Shown here piece by piece: positions 26,381-37,926 of a DNA stretch of 64,000 nucleotides (its first letter is position 1; each line of letters begins with the position of its first letter). This DNA is from Scylla paramamosain. Taxonomy: Eukaryota; Arthropoda; Malacostraca; Decapoda; Portunidae. Made by a program: the position numbers and the translations under genes. The DNA is taken from NCBI RefSeq assembly GCF_035594125.1, contig NC_087171.1, forward strand, positions 16,671,767 to 16,735,766, in the 5' to 3' direction. Below the pieces are notes generated by a model. The model ran no database searches and was not told the DNA's origin. It worked only from the letters and a program-made list of their open reading frames with translations.

Positions 26381-26439
26381 CCTCCTCCTCCTCTTCCCCC
26401 TCCTCCTCCTCCTCCTCCTCCTCCTCCTCCTCCTCCTCA
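26381..26439. repeat. (CCT)n microsatellite abutting a LINE fragment
   Basis: CCT triplets with one TTCCCCC interruption. The reverse-transcriptase homology begins about 13 bp after the array ends, so the array marks the 5' break of that element. Confidence 0.95.
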
Positions 26440-26451
26440 CGAGGCACCACG

Positions 26452-27333
26452 CTGCCAGACTTCACCATCACAGAAAATGAAATCCTCTCACTCCCGAAGA
26501 GCATGAACGTAAACAAAACATCCGGGCCAGACAAGATCTCACCCAGGCTCCTTAAAGAAGCAATAAATGAGCTCGTGAAACCGCTTACAATTTTATTCAA
26601 TAAAACTTCACTAGGTAATGTCCCCCCACGAATGGAAACAAGCAAATGTCACGCCAGTCTTTAAAAAAGGAAATAAATCTCTCCCAGCCAATTACAGACC
26701 GATCAGTCTAACTTCAGTAGTGTGCAAACTGATGGAAACAATAATCAGAGATAAAATTGTTAAATATTTAAAAGAAATTAAAATCATAAAGGATTCAACA
26801 CGGTTTCAGAACCAAACGTTCCTGCTTAACAAACTTATTAGACTTCTTTTATGAAGTATTTAACTCGTATGACGAGACAAAAGCTGTTGATATTATCAAC
26901 CTTGATTTCCAGAAAGCTTTCGACACTGTTCCCCATAAGAAACTCATCAGTAAAGTAAAAGCTCACGGCATAGCCGGAAACACCCTGAAATGGCTGAGAG
27001 ACTGGCTCTCTGACAGAACCTTGATTTCCAGAAAGCTTTCGACACTGTTCCCCATAAGAGACTCACCAGTAAAGTAAAAGCTCACGACATAGCCGGAAAC
27101 ACCCTGAAATGGCTGAGAGACTGGCTCTCTGACAGAAAACAGCGTGTTGTGATAAATGGAAAAGAGTCAGATTGCCATAAGGTAAATAGCGACGTTCCTC
27201 AAGGATCTGTATTAGGATCAGTACTTTTTATAATATACATTAATAATATTGTTGAAGGGATCATTTGCAAAATAAGTAAATTTGCAGACAACACCAAAAT
27301 AACAAGTAAAGTAACGTCAGTGTCACAATGGCA
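26452..27333 (+). mobile_element. CR1/L2-like LINE fragment (reverse transcriptase, dead)
   Basis: Reverse transcriptase copies LINE RNA into DNA at the target site; this is only the middle of such a gene. In order one reads SGPDKISPRLLKEA (26521 on), ANYRPISLTSVVCKLMETII (26688 on), HGFRTKRS, motif A LDFQKAFDTVPHKKL (26902 on), then NSDVPQGSVLG and motif C FADNT (27281 on). No endonuclease, 5' UTR or 3' tail is present. The reading frame shifts near 26620 and 26800, and again through a 119-bp duplication. In motif C the second aspartate of the usual [YF]ADD is Asn, and the usual SGVPQGS has become SDVPQGS. Homology stops near 27333. I assign the CR1/L2 side of the LINEs from LDFQKAFDTVPHK; Jockey is the alternative. 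Confidence 0.85.
26898..27137 (+). repeat. 119-bp tandem duplication inside the LINE
   Basis: 26898-27016 is repeated at 27017-27135, starting AACCTTGATTTCC and ending before CTGACAGAA. The copies differ at only three places that I can see, all transitions. As 119 is not a multiple of three, the duplication shifts the frame and doubles reverse-transcriptase motif A. Confidence 0.93.
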
Positions 27334-27536
27334 AGGACCAAAAAGTCTGTTGCTGTTTGGTTTTCCTTTGTATTCTTCTTCCTCCTCCTACTCCTTGTCA
27401 TCAGAAAAGATTGTCATTATCATTATTCATCATAATTTTTCTCTCCTCCTTGATAAACATCACCAGCAATCTGTGTAACCTGTGTTCACAGCTCTGTCCT
27501 TCCTCTCCCGGCACTTTCCTGATTTTTTTCTTCCAG

Positions 27537-27666
<130 letters not shown>

Positions 27667-28058
27667 ATCTCCACTTGTGTTCCCTTTACTTTTTATTTAT
27701 TTTTTTCTCCCCTTGTTTCCTCCATCTGTTCTCCTCGCCTCTGACGGCTACCTGCCCGCCCCCCGTCGCCAGCCTTGCTTGTTGCCTTCCGCCAACCTCT
27801 GTATGCAGATTTCGGGGCAAATATTTCGTCAGTGTTGGGTATTGTGTGTACCTTTACATGCGCGCAGGCCTGCTCGCTGCGGGGCGTGATGAAATGTGCA
27901 TGTATGATGGTACACATTTTCATAGTGTGTTCATTCTTGTTACTACTGATTCGAGGGATGGCTTATCTTAGCGTATTGTGTTCTCTCTTGCGTGTCTCGT
28001 ATTTACTTGCCTTGTAAACTCAAATGGTATCTTAGTGTTGATGTTGAGGGTTTCTTTA

Positions 28059-28236
28059 GGAACATAAGAATATCAGAAAATAATTGAAGCTACAAGAAGT
28101 CATTAGGTCTACACGTGGCAATCCTTGTATGAAACAAACGTACCTATTTCCACCTGTCATCCTCATCCATGAATTTGTTTAATCTTCTTTTAAAGCTCCC
28201 TAATGACTCGGCACTGACAATCTGATTACTGAGTCT
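28059..28236 (-). mobile_element. 3' end of a CR1/L2-like LINE, reverse strand
   Basis: Read on the minus strand from 28236, one frame gives LSNQIVSAESLGSFKRRLNK then FMDEDDRWK and a stop, the typical end of the LINE ORF2. A ~90-bp 3' UTR follows, containing CACGTGTAGACCTAATG and CTTCTTGTAGCTTC and ending TTCTTATGTTCC. The 5' break (28236) coincides with the start of the ~150-bp tandem array. It is too short to be active. It points opposite to the reverse-transcriptase fragment at 26.4 kb, so the two are separate insertions or a rearranged one. Confidence 0.75.
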
Positions 28237-29262
28237 TCCCTTTCCGTGACCTCCTTAATTCCTGGGTGGCAAAACATGTGAAATATCTTATAATGAATGG
28301 GAAGTATCATATATTGCTTTTCTTCTTAACCTCTTGCGTTATTCTCCGTGATGATGGTAACGATTTTAATAAGCGAACCGTCTCTTCTTCCTTTCTTCTT
28401 GGTTGGTAATTTTTCTTTCGTTGAGATATCGTCTATTGGAAGAATTCATCATGTATTCATTTGATTCCCTGACTCGCCTGTTTTAATCTTTGTGACAGTG
28501 ATGAGGATGTATTTAATCAGCAAACCGTCTGTCTCTTTTTGCTTCCTTCTTCTTAATCACGTGTTGACAAGATTTATGGAATAGCGTAGTTAATGAGAAA
28601 TTCTTGTTTATCATCGTCGCTCTTTTTTTTTTTTTTTTCCTGATGTTCGTGCTGATGGTGAGAATGCCATTAAGGTAACAGTCTTCCTGCTTAAATCCGT
28701 GCTGGTAAAACCTGTGAAATGATGAATAGTTAAAAAATTTTTATGGATCTACCTGACCTTTGTAGTTGCTTCCTAGATTCACACGTTACTTAATGTTGAC
28801 ACTGATGTTATTAAGCTTGCCATGTTGCCTTTTTCTGTCTTCCTCATTAAGGGCTGGTAAAACTTATGAAATATTGTATAGGTAATTGAAAGAAAAGTCT
28901 GTATTTACATCTCTTCTGCAATTTTCTCGTTGGTTCACACGTTAAAAGTGTTGATGGGGGAATGTCTTAGAGCTCAACGCCTTTCCTTCCCGGTGTTTGT
29001 GTTTAATTTACACCCTGCAACGTAAGACATCGTATAGTTAGAGGAAAGAATGTTTTGGATATACGTTGCTCCTGTTATTTCTTTTTAAACTCGCACGTTA
29101 TAAATACTGATTCTGTGTATAATATTAAACTAACTTTACCGTCATTTTCCTGGTCTTTTTCTTAATTAAGGGCTGGTGAAACTTTTGAAACATCGCATAG
29201 TTAATAGGAAGCATGTTTTGGATATACGTCGCTCTTTTTTTCCTAAATCACGCAGTGGCTTT
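28237..29262. repeat. Degenerate ~150-bp tandem array, about seven units
   Basis: A block of the form TTAAgggCTGGTaaaACttatGAAAtatcgTATAgttaat recurs near 28256, 28402, 28553, 28692, 28848, 29005 and 29162. Spacing is about 140-157 bp. Each copy is followed by a TTTGGATATACGTcgCTCtttt-type segment and then an ACGTTA...TGATGTTATTAAg segment. Units are much diverged, but order and spacing are conserved. No open frame persists through the units, so it is satellite-like. Confidence 0.75.
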
Positions 29263-29339
29263 TTTTCCCTATTTTTTTCCTTTTTTTTTTCTTTTTTTTT
29301 TTACGTAAAGAATGGCGGTGCGTGGAGCGTGGTGCAGGA

Positions 29340-29480
29340 TGGCAAGGCGCACCACCAGGTAGGGGAGGTGGGTGGTTGGGTGTAGTAGTGAGTTGCAGGG
29401 CAGAGGTAGGGTGGTGGGCTTGTTCTTGGTCCTAAGTTCGATCCTGCTTCAAGGCCACACGAGCCACCCTATTCACGTTC
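29340..29480 (+). other. Possible tRNA-like (SINE-type) remnant
   Basis: AAGTTCGATCCTGCTT near 29441 resembles a Pol III B box (GGTTCGANTCC). Upstream sequence is G-rich without a clear A box, and no cloverleaf could be drawn. Weak. Confidence 0.15.
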
Positions 29481-29999
29481 ACGCCAGGGGTGCTGGGAAA
29501 TCATCACCACCACCGCCACCGCTGCCAAAATCCGTTCTTTCTCTATGTCTTGTGCTCTATTTTTATTAATTGTCAGAAACGCTTTGGCCTCTCAACATCA
29601 CAATTTTCAAAGACCACAGAAGAGATTATCCGAGCTCTCAAGGCTGTTTCTCCTTTTAACAATATATAAATCTAGTTAATCTATCACTGAAACCATAAAA
29701 AAAACACTCTTAAAAACCCGTGTAGCTTTAAATAGAGCCTTTTGAAATACTGGACGTGAGACACAGGAATGTTTCAGAGTACGGTTCTATGTAGCATCAA
29801 CCACATTGACACAAATACACACACAAGGGAGGGGAAGGCGATGTTCACCCGATATACATGTTCCTCTGGTCCACTAATGATCATCAGATAACCGCTGACT
29901 GATGGACAGGGTAGAGAGTGGCAGGTAGACACACGGGTGATACTGATACCTTATAGATCACCTCCGTCTGTCTGTCCGTCTGACTTGCTGTCCATCAGT

Positions 30000-30002
<3 letters not shown>

Positions 30003-30055
<53 letters not shown>

Positions 30056-30057
30056 GG

Positions 30058-30110
<53 letters not shown>
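30003..30110. repeat. (GA)25 - 9 bp - (TC)24 inverted pair
   Basis: GA at 30003-30052 and TC at 30062-30110 are near-equal arms around a ~9-bp loop, a near-perfect hairpin. It is followed by CCA triplets (30117-30141). Confidence 0.96.
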
Positions 30111-30111
<1 letters not shown>

Positions 30112-30334
30112 GGAACCATCACCACCACCACCACCACCACCACTACCGCCACCTTTCTCCTCTTCCTTTCCTCGCTTCGCCTTACCCTGTTGGGCGCTCG
30201 GGTCACGCTTTCCGCCCCTTATTGTCTTGTGTTTGTTTAGACCGTGCCAGGTGGTGGTGGTGGTGGTAGGTAGAGAAGCTGAACACAGGCCTCCCCATCT
30301 CTCTCTATCTGCCCCATCCTTACTCACTTCTATC

Positions 30335-30338
<4 letters not shown>

Positions 30339-30418
<80 letters not shown>
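30339..30418. repeat. (CT)40 microsatellite
   Basis: Uninterrupted CT. Confidence 0.97.
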
Positions 30419-30420
<2 letters not shown>

Positions 30421-30638
30421 TTGCTTTTTTTGTATTACTTTTGTAGCTTCTGTAGCCCTTATTTCCTTTTTTTTATCTCATATGATATTGCATCATTTAT
30501 TTCTTTGCTGTATATTTTCTTTTCCATTTTTTTTTTTGTATTTTCTCTTCTCTGATGCACTTTTTTTGTCATTTTTGCCTTTGCCTTTGTCAGCCATTTG
30601 TTCTCCTCAAGCTCATTCGTGTGAAGCGTTTGTGTGTA

Positions 30639-30643
<5 letters not shown>

Positions 30644-30687
<44 letters not shown>
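30644..30687. repeat. (TG)22 microsatellite
   Basis: Uninterrupted TG after two TGTA variants. Confidence 0.96.
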
Positions 30688-30689
<2 letters not shown>

Positions 30690-30769
30690 GTGGATGGATT
30701 GGTGTGTGTCTGGACATTTGTTGTTGAATTGACATGAAAACCATCTTAATTAAGTGGAGGAGGAAGAGT

Positions 30770-30968
30770 GTCGGGGGTCGAGAAGCGATGCAGGGGCGGC
30801 TGTTGTGGGTTGTTGGGCGAGGGGAGGCGAGGGCTGGCTGGCTGGTTGGTTGGCTGGGCCGCTCCACCACCCCCAGCCGGGCCAGTGTGTGGTGGCGGCG
30901 AGACAGCGGCTGTCTGGGGGCGAGGGCGGCGCCGCCAGCCTGGGAGCGGCAGCCGGCGGGGGTTTAAG
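30770..30968. other. CpG/GC-rich island before a TC array
   Basis: About 200 bp of very GC-rich DNA with many CpGs, GGCT/GGTT tetramers in the middle and GGCGGCGCC-type blocks near 30925. It ends GGGGGTTTAAGAGCAG and then (TC)n. The abrupt composition change and the TTTAAG resemble a promoter edge, but no transcript or exon is identifiable. Overlapping long frames on both strands here reflect lack of stops in GC-rich DNA. Confidence 0.4.
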
Positions 30969-30977
30969 AGCAGTCCA

Positions 30978-30980
<3 letters not shown>

Positions 30981-31048
<68 letters not shown>
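30981..31048. repeat. (TC)34 microsatellite
   Basis: Starts 12 bp after the GC-rich island. Confidence 0.97.
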
Positions 31049-31051
<3 letters not shown>

Positions 31052-31280
31052 ATTGCTACTATTTCGTTTCAACTTTCCGCCAGGAGTCGCTTTTGTTTTA
31101 ATTTTTTTTCCTCTTTCGCTTTGTGGTGTTTCCTCTTCCTCTCTCTAGTTTTGTGTTATTGTATTTCCTTTTGCTTGATGTGCTACTGCAGGGCTGCTGA
31201 AATTATTGAAGTTTCCCTCTTTCCTTTCCTTTCTTAGTCCTCTTCCTCCTCCTCTTCGTCCTCTTTCAATGATATGACCC

Positions 31281-31393
<113 letters not shown>

Positions 31394-31748
31394 CCCATTA
31401 CTTAATCCTACCTTCTCTTCTTATTCCATCCCTGCCTTCCCCTCCCTTCCTTCCTCCGTCCTCTCATTTTTCTCCTCCCTTCCTCCCCTCCCTTTCCTTC
31501 CTTGTTCCCTCCCGACCTCCCTTTGTCCTACATCTCTCCCTCTTTTCCTCCTCCATCGCCCTCTTTACTTTCATTATTAGCTTTTATTTTCCGTGTTCTT
31601 CTCACGTCCTTGGTAAAGAGGCGTAGGATGATGAGCAGCACTAAAGCAGATAATGTCATTACGAGCATATACGAGAACAGTTTATCTTACTTGTTACCTT
31701 TATGTGTATATTTGTGTCCCGTGCTCTTATCTTCGTCGTTGTCGTTAA

Positions 31749-31749
<1 letters not shown>

Positions 31750-31803
<54 letters not shown>

Positions 31804-31811
31804 GGTGGTGA
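31750..31811. repeat. (GTT)13-(GGT)7 compound microsatellite
   Basis: GTT triplets convert to GGT triplets with no spacer, as if by spread of a point mutation. Confidence 0.95.
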
Positions 31812-31864
31812 TCTGTTTCTTATTCTCCTTCCTTTTATTTCGCCTACATGTCTCTTCTACTGGT

Positions 31865-31866
<2 letters not shown>

Positions 31867-31944
<78 letters not shown>
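31867..31944. repeat. (GT)39 microsatellite
   Basis: Uninterrupted GT 24 bp before the CCT/TTC complex. Confidence 0.97.
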
Positions 31945-31946
<2 letters not shown>

Positions 31947-31968
31947 CTTCCTTTGTATTCCATTTCCC

Positions 31969-32234
31969 CTCCTCCTCCTCCTCCTCCTCCTCCTCCTCCT
32001 TTCCTTCTTCTTCTTCTTCTTCTTCTTCTTCTTCTTCTTCTTCTTCTTCTTCTTCTTCTTCTTCTTCTTCTTCTTCTTCTTCTTCTTCTTCTTCTTCTTC
32101 TTCTTCTTCTTCTTCTTCTTCTTCTTCTTCTTCTTCTTCTTCTTCTTCTTCTTCTTCTTCTTCTTCTTCTTCTTCTTCTTCTTCTTCTTCTTCTTCTTCT
32201 TCTTCTTCTTCTTCTTCTTCTTCTTCTTCTTCTT
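31969..32234. repeat. (CCT)10-(TTC)~77 triplet expansion
   Basis: CCT triplets (31969-31999) pass through a short TTTCC junction into about 230 bp of uninterrupted TTC, ending in CCT-like units. It is the longest perfect array in the window. GAA/TTC tracts of this length are known to form triplex or sticky DNA and to impede polymerases, as in the human frataxin intron. Overlapping poly-Ser, poly-Phe, poly-Leu, poly-Lys and poly-Arg frames are artefacts. Confidence 0.97.
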
Positions 32235-32337
32235 CCTCCTTCCAACTTTTACCGTGGAGATTACCTCTCGTCGATTTATTCGTCTCTCCATTTAACGCTT
32301 ATTGTCCTCGGCTTCGCGGGTTGTAATATCTCAGCCT

Positions 32338-32340
<3 letters not shown>

Positions 32341-32425
<85 letters not shown>
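32341..32425. repeat. (AG)42 microsatellite
   Basis: Uninterrupted AG followed by CCACGC/CCACAC pentamer-like units to ~32460. Confidence 0.97.
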
Positions 32426-32427
<2 letters not shown>

Positions 32428-32904
32428 ACGCCACTCCACACCATGCCACACCACGCCACGCAGAGTCCTTTTCCACGCGTGTATCATTGATTAGTGTGTT
32501 TAGCTACGAATGAAAAGGCGGATGAGGAAGGTAGGAAAAGGGAGGCTTGGGTTAAATGGCAGGGGGAGAGAGAGAGGAAAGGGGTGTGAGGGGCTTTGAA
32601 ATACTCAGTTGATGGCCGAGGGAATATAATGACGAAGCGGAGGAAGGAAGGAAGGGACGGAAGGGAGGGAGGGAAAGGGCGAAATGAGAAGACATGAGAG
32701 AGAGGGAGAGAGAGAGGACAGGAGCGGGGAAGTGAGGGGAGAAAAAAAAAGTTGGAAAGAGAGGAGACTGTAATGGCTTCGAGAACTTACGGGAAATGGG
32801 AAGGAAATTAGGCGATAGATATGAAAGAAAGAAGTTGGAAATCAAGTGGAGGTCGCGAGAAGGAAACCGGAAGGAAAGGATAGAAGTAATAAGCCCAGGT
32901 AGGT

Positions 32905-32905
<1 letters not shown>

Positions 32906-32988
<83 letters not shown>
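32906..32988. repeat. (TG)41 microsatellite
   Basis: Uninterrupted TG within purine-rich DNA (32510-33010). Confidence 0.97.
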
Positions 32989-32989
<1 letters not shown>

Positions 32990-33065
32990 GGGTAAAGGGA
33001 CAGTAGGGAAGGAAATGCTAAATTAGAGGATGCAAAACATCTCTGGAATAGATGCTGTGTTGTCT

Positions 33066-33227
<162 letters not shown>

Positions 33228-33407
33228 TTAGACCTCATATAGTCTGATCTACAATTATGGGAGAGGCGTTTCATACACAACACACCCATCACTGCTACAC
33301 TCGAGGAAAACAACTGCACCCATATTAGTGAAGACCATTGCTGCTTGAACAGGAGGAGGCAATGATGTACCACTTGACCTAGCGAGCAGTGTACGTAGGG
33401 ATGACTC

Positions 33408-33410
<3 letters not shown>

Positions 33411-33461
<51 letters not shown>
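33411..33461. repeat. (GT)25 microsatellite
   Basis: Uninterrupted GT. Confidence 0.96.
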
Positions 33462-33462
<1 letters not shown>

Positions 33463-36091
33463 CGTACGTGACTTACATATATTATTCAAGCCAGCCCCCC
33501 ACCCCCACCACACACACACATTTGACGTCAGCAGGATTAAAGTGATGAAGTGTGTATGTATGATATATGAATTACATAGAGATTATTAACTTATTGATTA
33601 GCCTTGTATGTTTTGGCCTCATTCATTTATACATCATACATACATAAAAGATGGATTGTTGTTGATGGAATGCTATGATGAATGGCAGCAGTTATTGTGC
33701 TTTAATGCTGCTACGTGTACTGATGCTTGTTATAGTAGTAGTAGTAGTAGTAGTGATGATGAAATACTCGTAATAATGATAATAGCAATATTAATAATGG
33801 TGAGGATATTAATAATGATCGCAATTACAACAATGATCACTCTAGATAATAAAGTATCACCATTTTTTTTATCTTCATCTCTCCTTCAGTTAAATATTTA
33901 CCAGCCCATCTCTCGTTCAGCGGGACTCATTTAATTCTATAAAGTCTTCTCATCTTTATCTATTCCTTCAACCAATGATGAAGTGACACTAGTTCGAGGT
34001 TCACTTGCTGCGGTAGGGAGATTGTCTTCAATGAGTAGCACGTTATCGAGCAAGATCTCAATGACAGGCGGTAATCTCATTCCCGTGGCCTTTGGGAACT
34101 GACAGGATGATGATAATGTGGTAATTCAGTGCAGGGAGTCATGGGACGTTGCATTTCCTAGTGATTTTTTCGTGTTTTGAATAGCTATTTCCTCCACTCT
34201 CCTCCCCCACACACACGCCCTTTGGGACTCGGGGGCGATGGTACCTTCGGCATGAAACCTTTTGACGTAACTCATTGCGAGGCTGGACGGACAGGACTGC
34301 TTTAAGGCAATAGCTGGTTTGTCGATCAGTAGTGTGGGACATTTTCTTTATAACGAGAGGCAGGGTACACGCCGGTGGATGCTGCGCGGAATTCAGTTTT
34401 CAGGTAAGTACTGCCATTTGTGTTATGCCCCACTGAAGAGAAACTACCGCTGGGATGTTGGTAATCAGCAACAACCTTTATGTTTTTTCCCTCTTACGTG
34501 TGAAGGTGAATGGCCTAATGGTACAATAAAAGTGTCCTTAATTGTTACTCCCGAGAGAGCTAATAGAAAAAAAAACGTTCTATTCACGCTGGACAGGTTA
34601 GCCCTAGAGGTGTGTTGGTGCTCCACTTTTAAACCAATTCAAGTCACAGAAAGATGGAAAAACAGAATCAGGCAGACAATTCTGGAGCTTACCTGTTCTG
34701 TCTACAAAGTATTCCAATTACCTGATGTTCCTCATTGTTTCCGTCCTGTTGATCGTGTCCCTATTATGCTCAGTTTATGCATGTGTCTTCCTGTCACGTA
34801 TGTAGACGGAGGAGGCAGGAGATGACAGATAGATGATAATAAGGATAATGGTAGTAATCGTGACTCATGTATAAATTACAAATCCCTTAACAATGGGCTA
34901 AGTGCACGTCACCCGGCTCGTGTCCCCTCAGTGGTGGTGCCATCGTCTGCTTACGCGGTCTCAGCTTTATTTTAGTTTTAATTAATCGGGATATTTATAA
35001 TGCAAAACCCATATTTTTCTCATGCAGGCCTCGGATAAAAAGATTCCCACCTTGACTATTATCAATATTTTTTCATCCACAGAAACAGATGTGGTCTTGT
35101 TTTTATGAAGAACGTTGGTTTTCACTGCACACTGTGGGTTTTAAATTGTTATAGTTATGTTTATATCCCCAGTGATTCCGTATTATTTCATGTTATGTTT
35201 TTTTCCGTTTGATTTCGTGCGTAGCTCAGCGTGACCTTGTTGCTGCGACGCCATGGTCAATAAATCAATCAGTCTCGTGCACAGTTGGGCTTGTTAGGCT
35301 GACGGGCGTTTGTTAGTCATGAATCACACAGCGTGGCTTGGATTGCATGACTTGCCAATAAGCTGAGGATTATTATTCTCCTGTGTACTGTTGTAGTTTC
35401 ATCAATCTTCTTTGTTGCTTTTATCGTTATTAACTCCATTAATTTATGTACTCGAATCTTAAGTGAACACAAGATACAGTTAGTAAAAGACCATCGTTTT
35501 CTGGTTCCACAACTACAAAGCGAGTCGGAACGTACGGATGAATTTGCATGTAATACTTATATTTTTGAATCGTGAACAACAGAGAAACAACAACAGAGCG
35601 ATCTAGCGTTTATCTTTAGGAATTACAGAGATTGCATGTGATGTGAGACGTTATCGAGGCGTTTTCTTACAAGGGATCAACATTTACACAGCATTGCTCC
35701 ACCAGACAGGCACTCGTGTAGAAGGTAAATTAGGGTAACCCGCACGTCCCATCGATCCTGAGTCCCAACTGGAAAAGAGGCTCACAGGTCAAGGAGCGAG
35801 ATGAGTACCGTGGCGCAAGTACTGGTTAATTAACGTAAGTATGTCCGTCAACTTTAGCATTAGCCTCATCATTTGTGTCTATCTCGAGGGCATGTCAGAG
35901 CGAAGTTGTATTTTAACGCGTAAGCTCTTCAGGTATTTGCCATGTATACATCACCCATTCTTCCGTGCCCCGAGCAGCACGTGTGGTCTGGTGGAGGGAC
36001 ATTAGATTGTGTTGACGAGATGAGAGTAGTTGCTGTCATCTTCGTTGTAGCTTTTGTCATAATCATCATCGTTATTAGTGCTGGTAAACGC

Positions 36092-36094
<3 letters not shown>
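33462..36094. other. Mostly unique non-coding DNA
   Basis: Contains short (TAG)n near 33735-33752 and TAA/TAG-rich DNA to 33850. At 34401-34409 CAG|GTAAGT is a perfect splice-donor consensus, but the frame through it (34319-34825, 168 residues, stops downstream) has no motif I recognise and no clear upstream acceptor. I see no element in 34.9-36.0 kb. Confidence 0.45.

Positions 36095-36175
<81 letters not shown>
36095..36175. repeat. (GA)40 microsatellite
   Basis: Left arm of a GA/TC pair separated by a 127-bp unique spacer. Confidence 0.97.
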
Positions 36176-36177
<2 letters not shown>

Positions 36178-36298
36178 AAAAAAAGAGGTTTTGTTGACAG
36201 AAAAGAATAACAACGCTCCGCCCCTACTATTGTTGCCATCATTGCTGTCTCTTTCCTTGAGTTGAATACATACTGACCACCCTCTTGCTGACCCCTCA

Positions 36299-36441
<143 letters not shown>

Positions 36442-36923
36442 CGCATACACACACATCTACATACACGCACATGAACACAATACCTGTTGAGCGAGCTGTC
36501 AGCCGTTGGTCTGTCCATCGAGGCAGTGTTATCCATTCGTGTACGGGTGAATGAAGTGTTGTAAGCACGGAAGGGGAAGAGCAAGGCAGAGGGGGAAAGG
36601 CAGCCCCGGGTGTTTGTGCATTGCGTGTAGTAATAGATTCAATAACTTCAATAATGACCCGTGTAGAAAGGGAGAAAAATGGAAGGGCAGCTCTCCAGAA
36701 TGTGGAATACTGATTTTGTGTTTACATATATTTTTAGATTGCGTGTGTTAAGTTTGTTTCGTTTGTTTATTTTTTCTTTCTTTCTGTATAACATGTAATA
36801 CTAATTCCATTTATTTTTGTTGTTTTGATATATATATTTTTTTTCATGGTTTTTACACAGCTGTGCGTGTGGGAAATTATATTTTGCAGTGTTTCTAGAT
36901 TGAAGCAACTCCTGTATTTAGTA

Positions 36924-36925
<2 letters not shown>

Positions 36926-37013
<88 letters not shown>
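36926..37013. repeat. (TC)43 microsatellite
   Basis: Left arm of a TC/GA pair; a GA array follows 129 bp downstream. Confidence 0.97.
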
Positions 37014-37014
<1 letters not shown>

Positions 37015-37139
37015 CCTGTTCTCACGTAAAACATATATGAGCATGAGTGTGTTCTGTTGTGTTTCATTTTATGCAATTAGAATACAGGGAAGTGATTGGG
37101 AGAAAAAAATAATAGAGAAAATAATAGAGAAAAATAATA

Positions 37140-37142
<3 letters not shown>

Positions 37143-37212
<70 letters not shown>
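37143..37212. repeat. (GA)34 microsatellite
   Basis: Right arm of the pair, preceded by AATAATAGAGAAAATAATAGAG units that look like degenerate repeats. Confidence 0.97.
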
Positions 37213-37213
<1 letters not shown>

Positions 37214-37329
37214 TAGCAAAAAGAAAGAAAAAGTGAGTGGGTGGATGGATATTTTGACACCTCGAATCTTTTAATGACATTATTACATTATTTGTTTATC
37301 ATTACTGTGAGTGTTGACTGGAATCGCAG

Positions 37330-37850
37330 CGCTCCTCCCCCTCACTCTTTTTTTACATTATTTTATTTTCTATCTCTTTCCCTTGCTCTTTTACCTTTCT
37401 CCTTTTCTATTTCTATTTCTTCCTTTTTTTTCTCTTTGTTTCAAAACTCGTTCTGGTGGTATCTTTTTTTTTTTTAACCTTTTTTCTCTCCGTCTTTCAC
37501 TTCCTCTTTTTTTCTCACATACGTTCTTGCTCTTGCTCTATTCACTGCACTGCTCTTCTGTGTGTGTATCCTTTTCTTCCTCTTTTTCTTCCTTTTTTTT
37601 TTCAGGTCGAATGCTTCCTCGTTCTAGCAGTGACTTGTTCTTTTTGCACTATCTTTTCCCCCTCCCATTTTCAATTTGTTTTTACTCCCTCTTTCTTCGT
37701 GGTTCTCCCTTCCTGTGTTTTTTGCCTTTCGTATTTTTTGCTTTCTTCATTTCGAACATTTTGTGGTGCTGTGAAGGCTGTTTTGGCTTTTCTTTCCACT
37801 GGCGTCATTCCCAACTCACTTTTTTGAATTTTTCCTTTTGTACGTTGTTT
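37330..37850. other. Pyrimidine-rich non-coding DNA
   Basis: About 500 bp enriched in T and C. TTTTTTTTCAG|GTCGAATG near 37596-37613 looks like a splice acceptor, but such sites are expected by chance here. The 296-residue frame over it is Phe/Leu/Ser-rich and ends in repeat runs. Confidence 0.55.
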
Positions 37851-37852
37851 AT

Positions 37853-37855
<3 letters not shown>

Positions 37856-37926
<71 letters not shown>

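Noticed and set aside
28237..29262. CRISPR-like regularly spaced repeats
   Set aside because: The whole ~150-bp unit is repeated and diverged. There are no short identical repeats with unique spacers, and the DNA is eukaryotic.
31502..32326. Open frames up to 274 residues (poly-Ser, poly-Leu, poly-Phe)
   Set aside because: They are translations of the GTT, GT, CCT and TTC arrays in every frame.
34319..34825. 168-residue plus-strand frame
   Set aside because: Mixed composition, but no known motif. A perfect donor inside it would split it, so a continuous 168-residue protein is unlikely.
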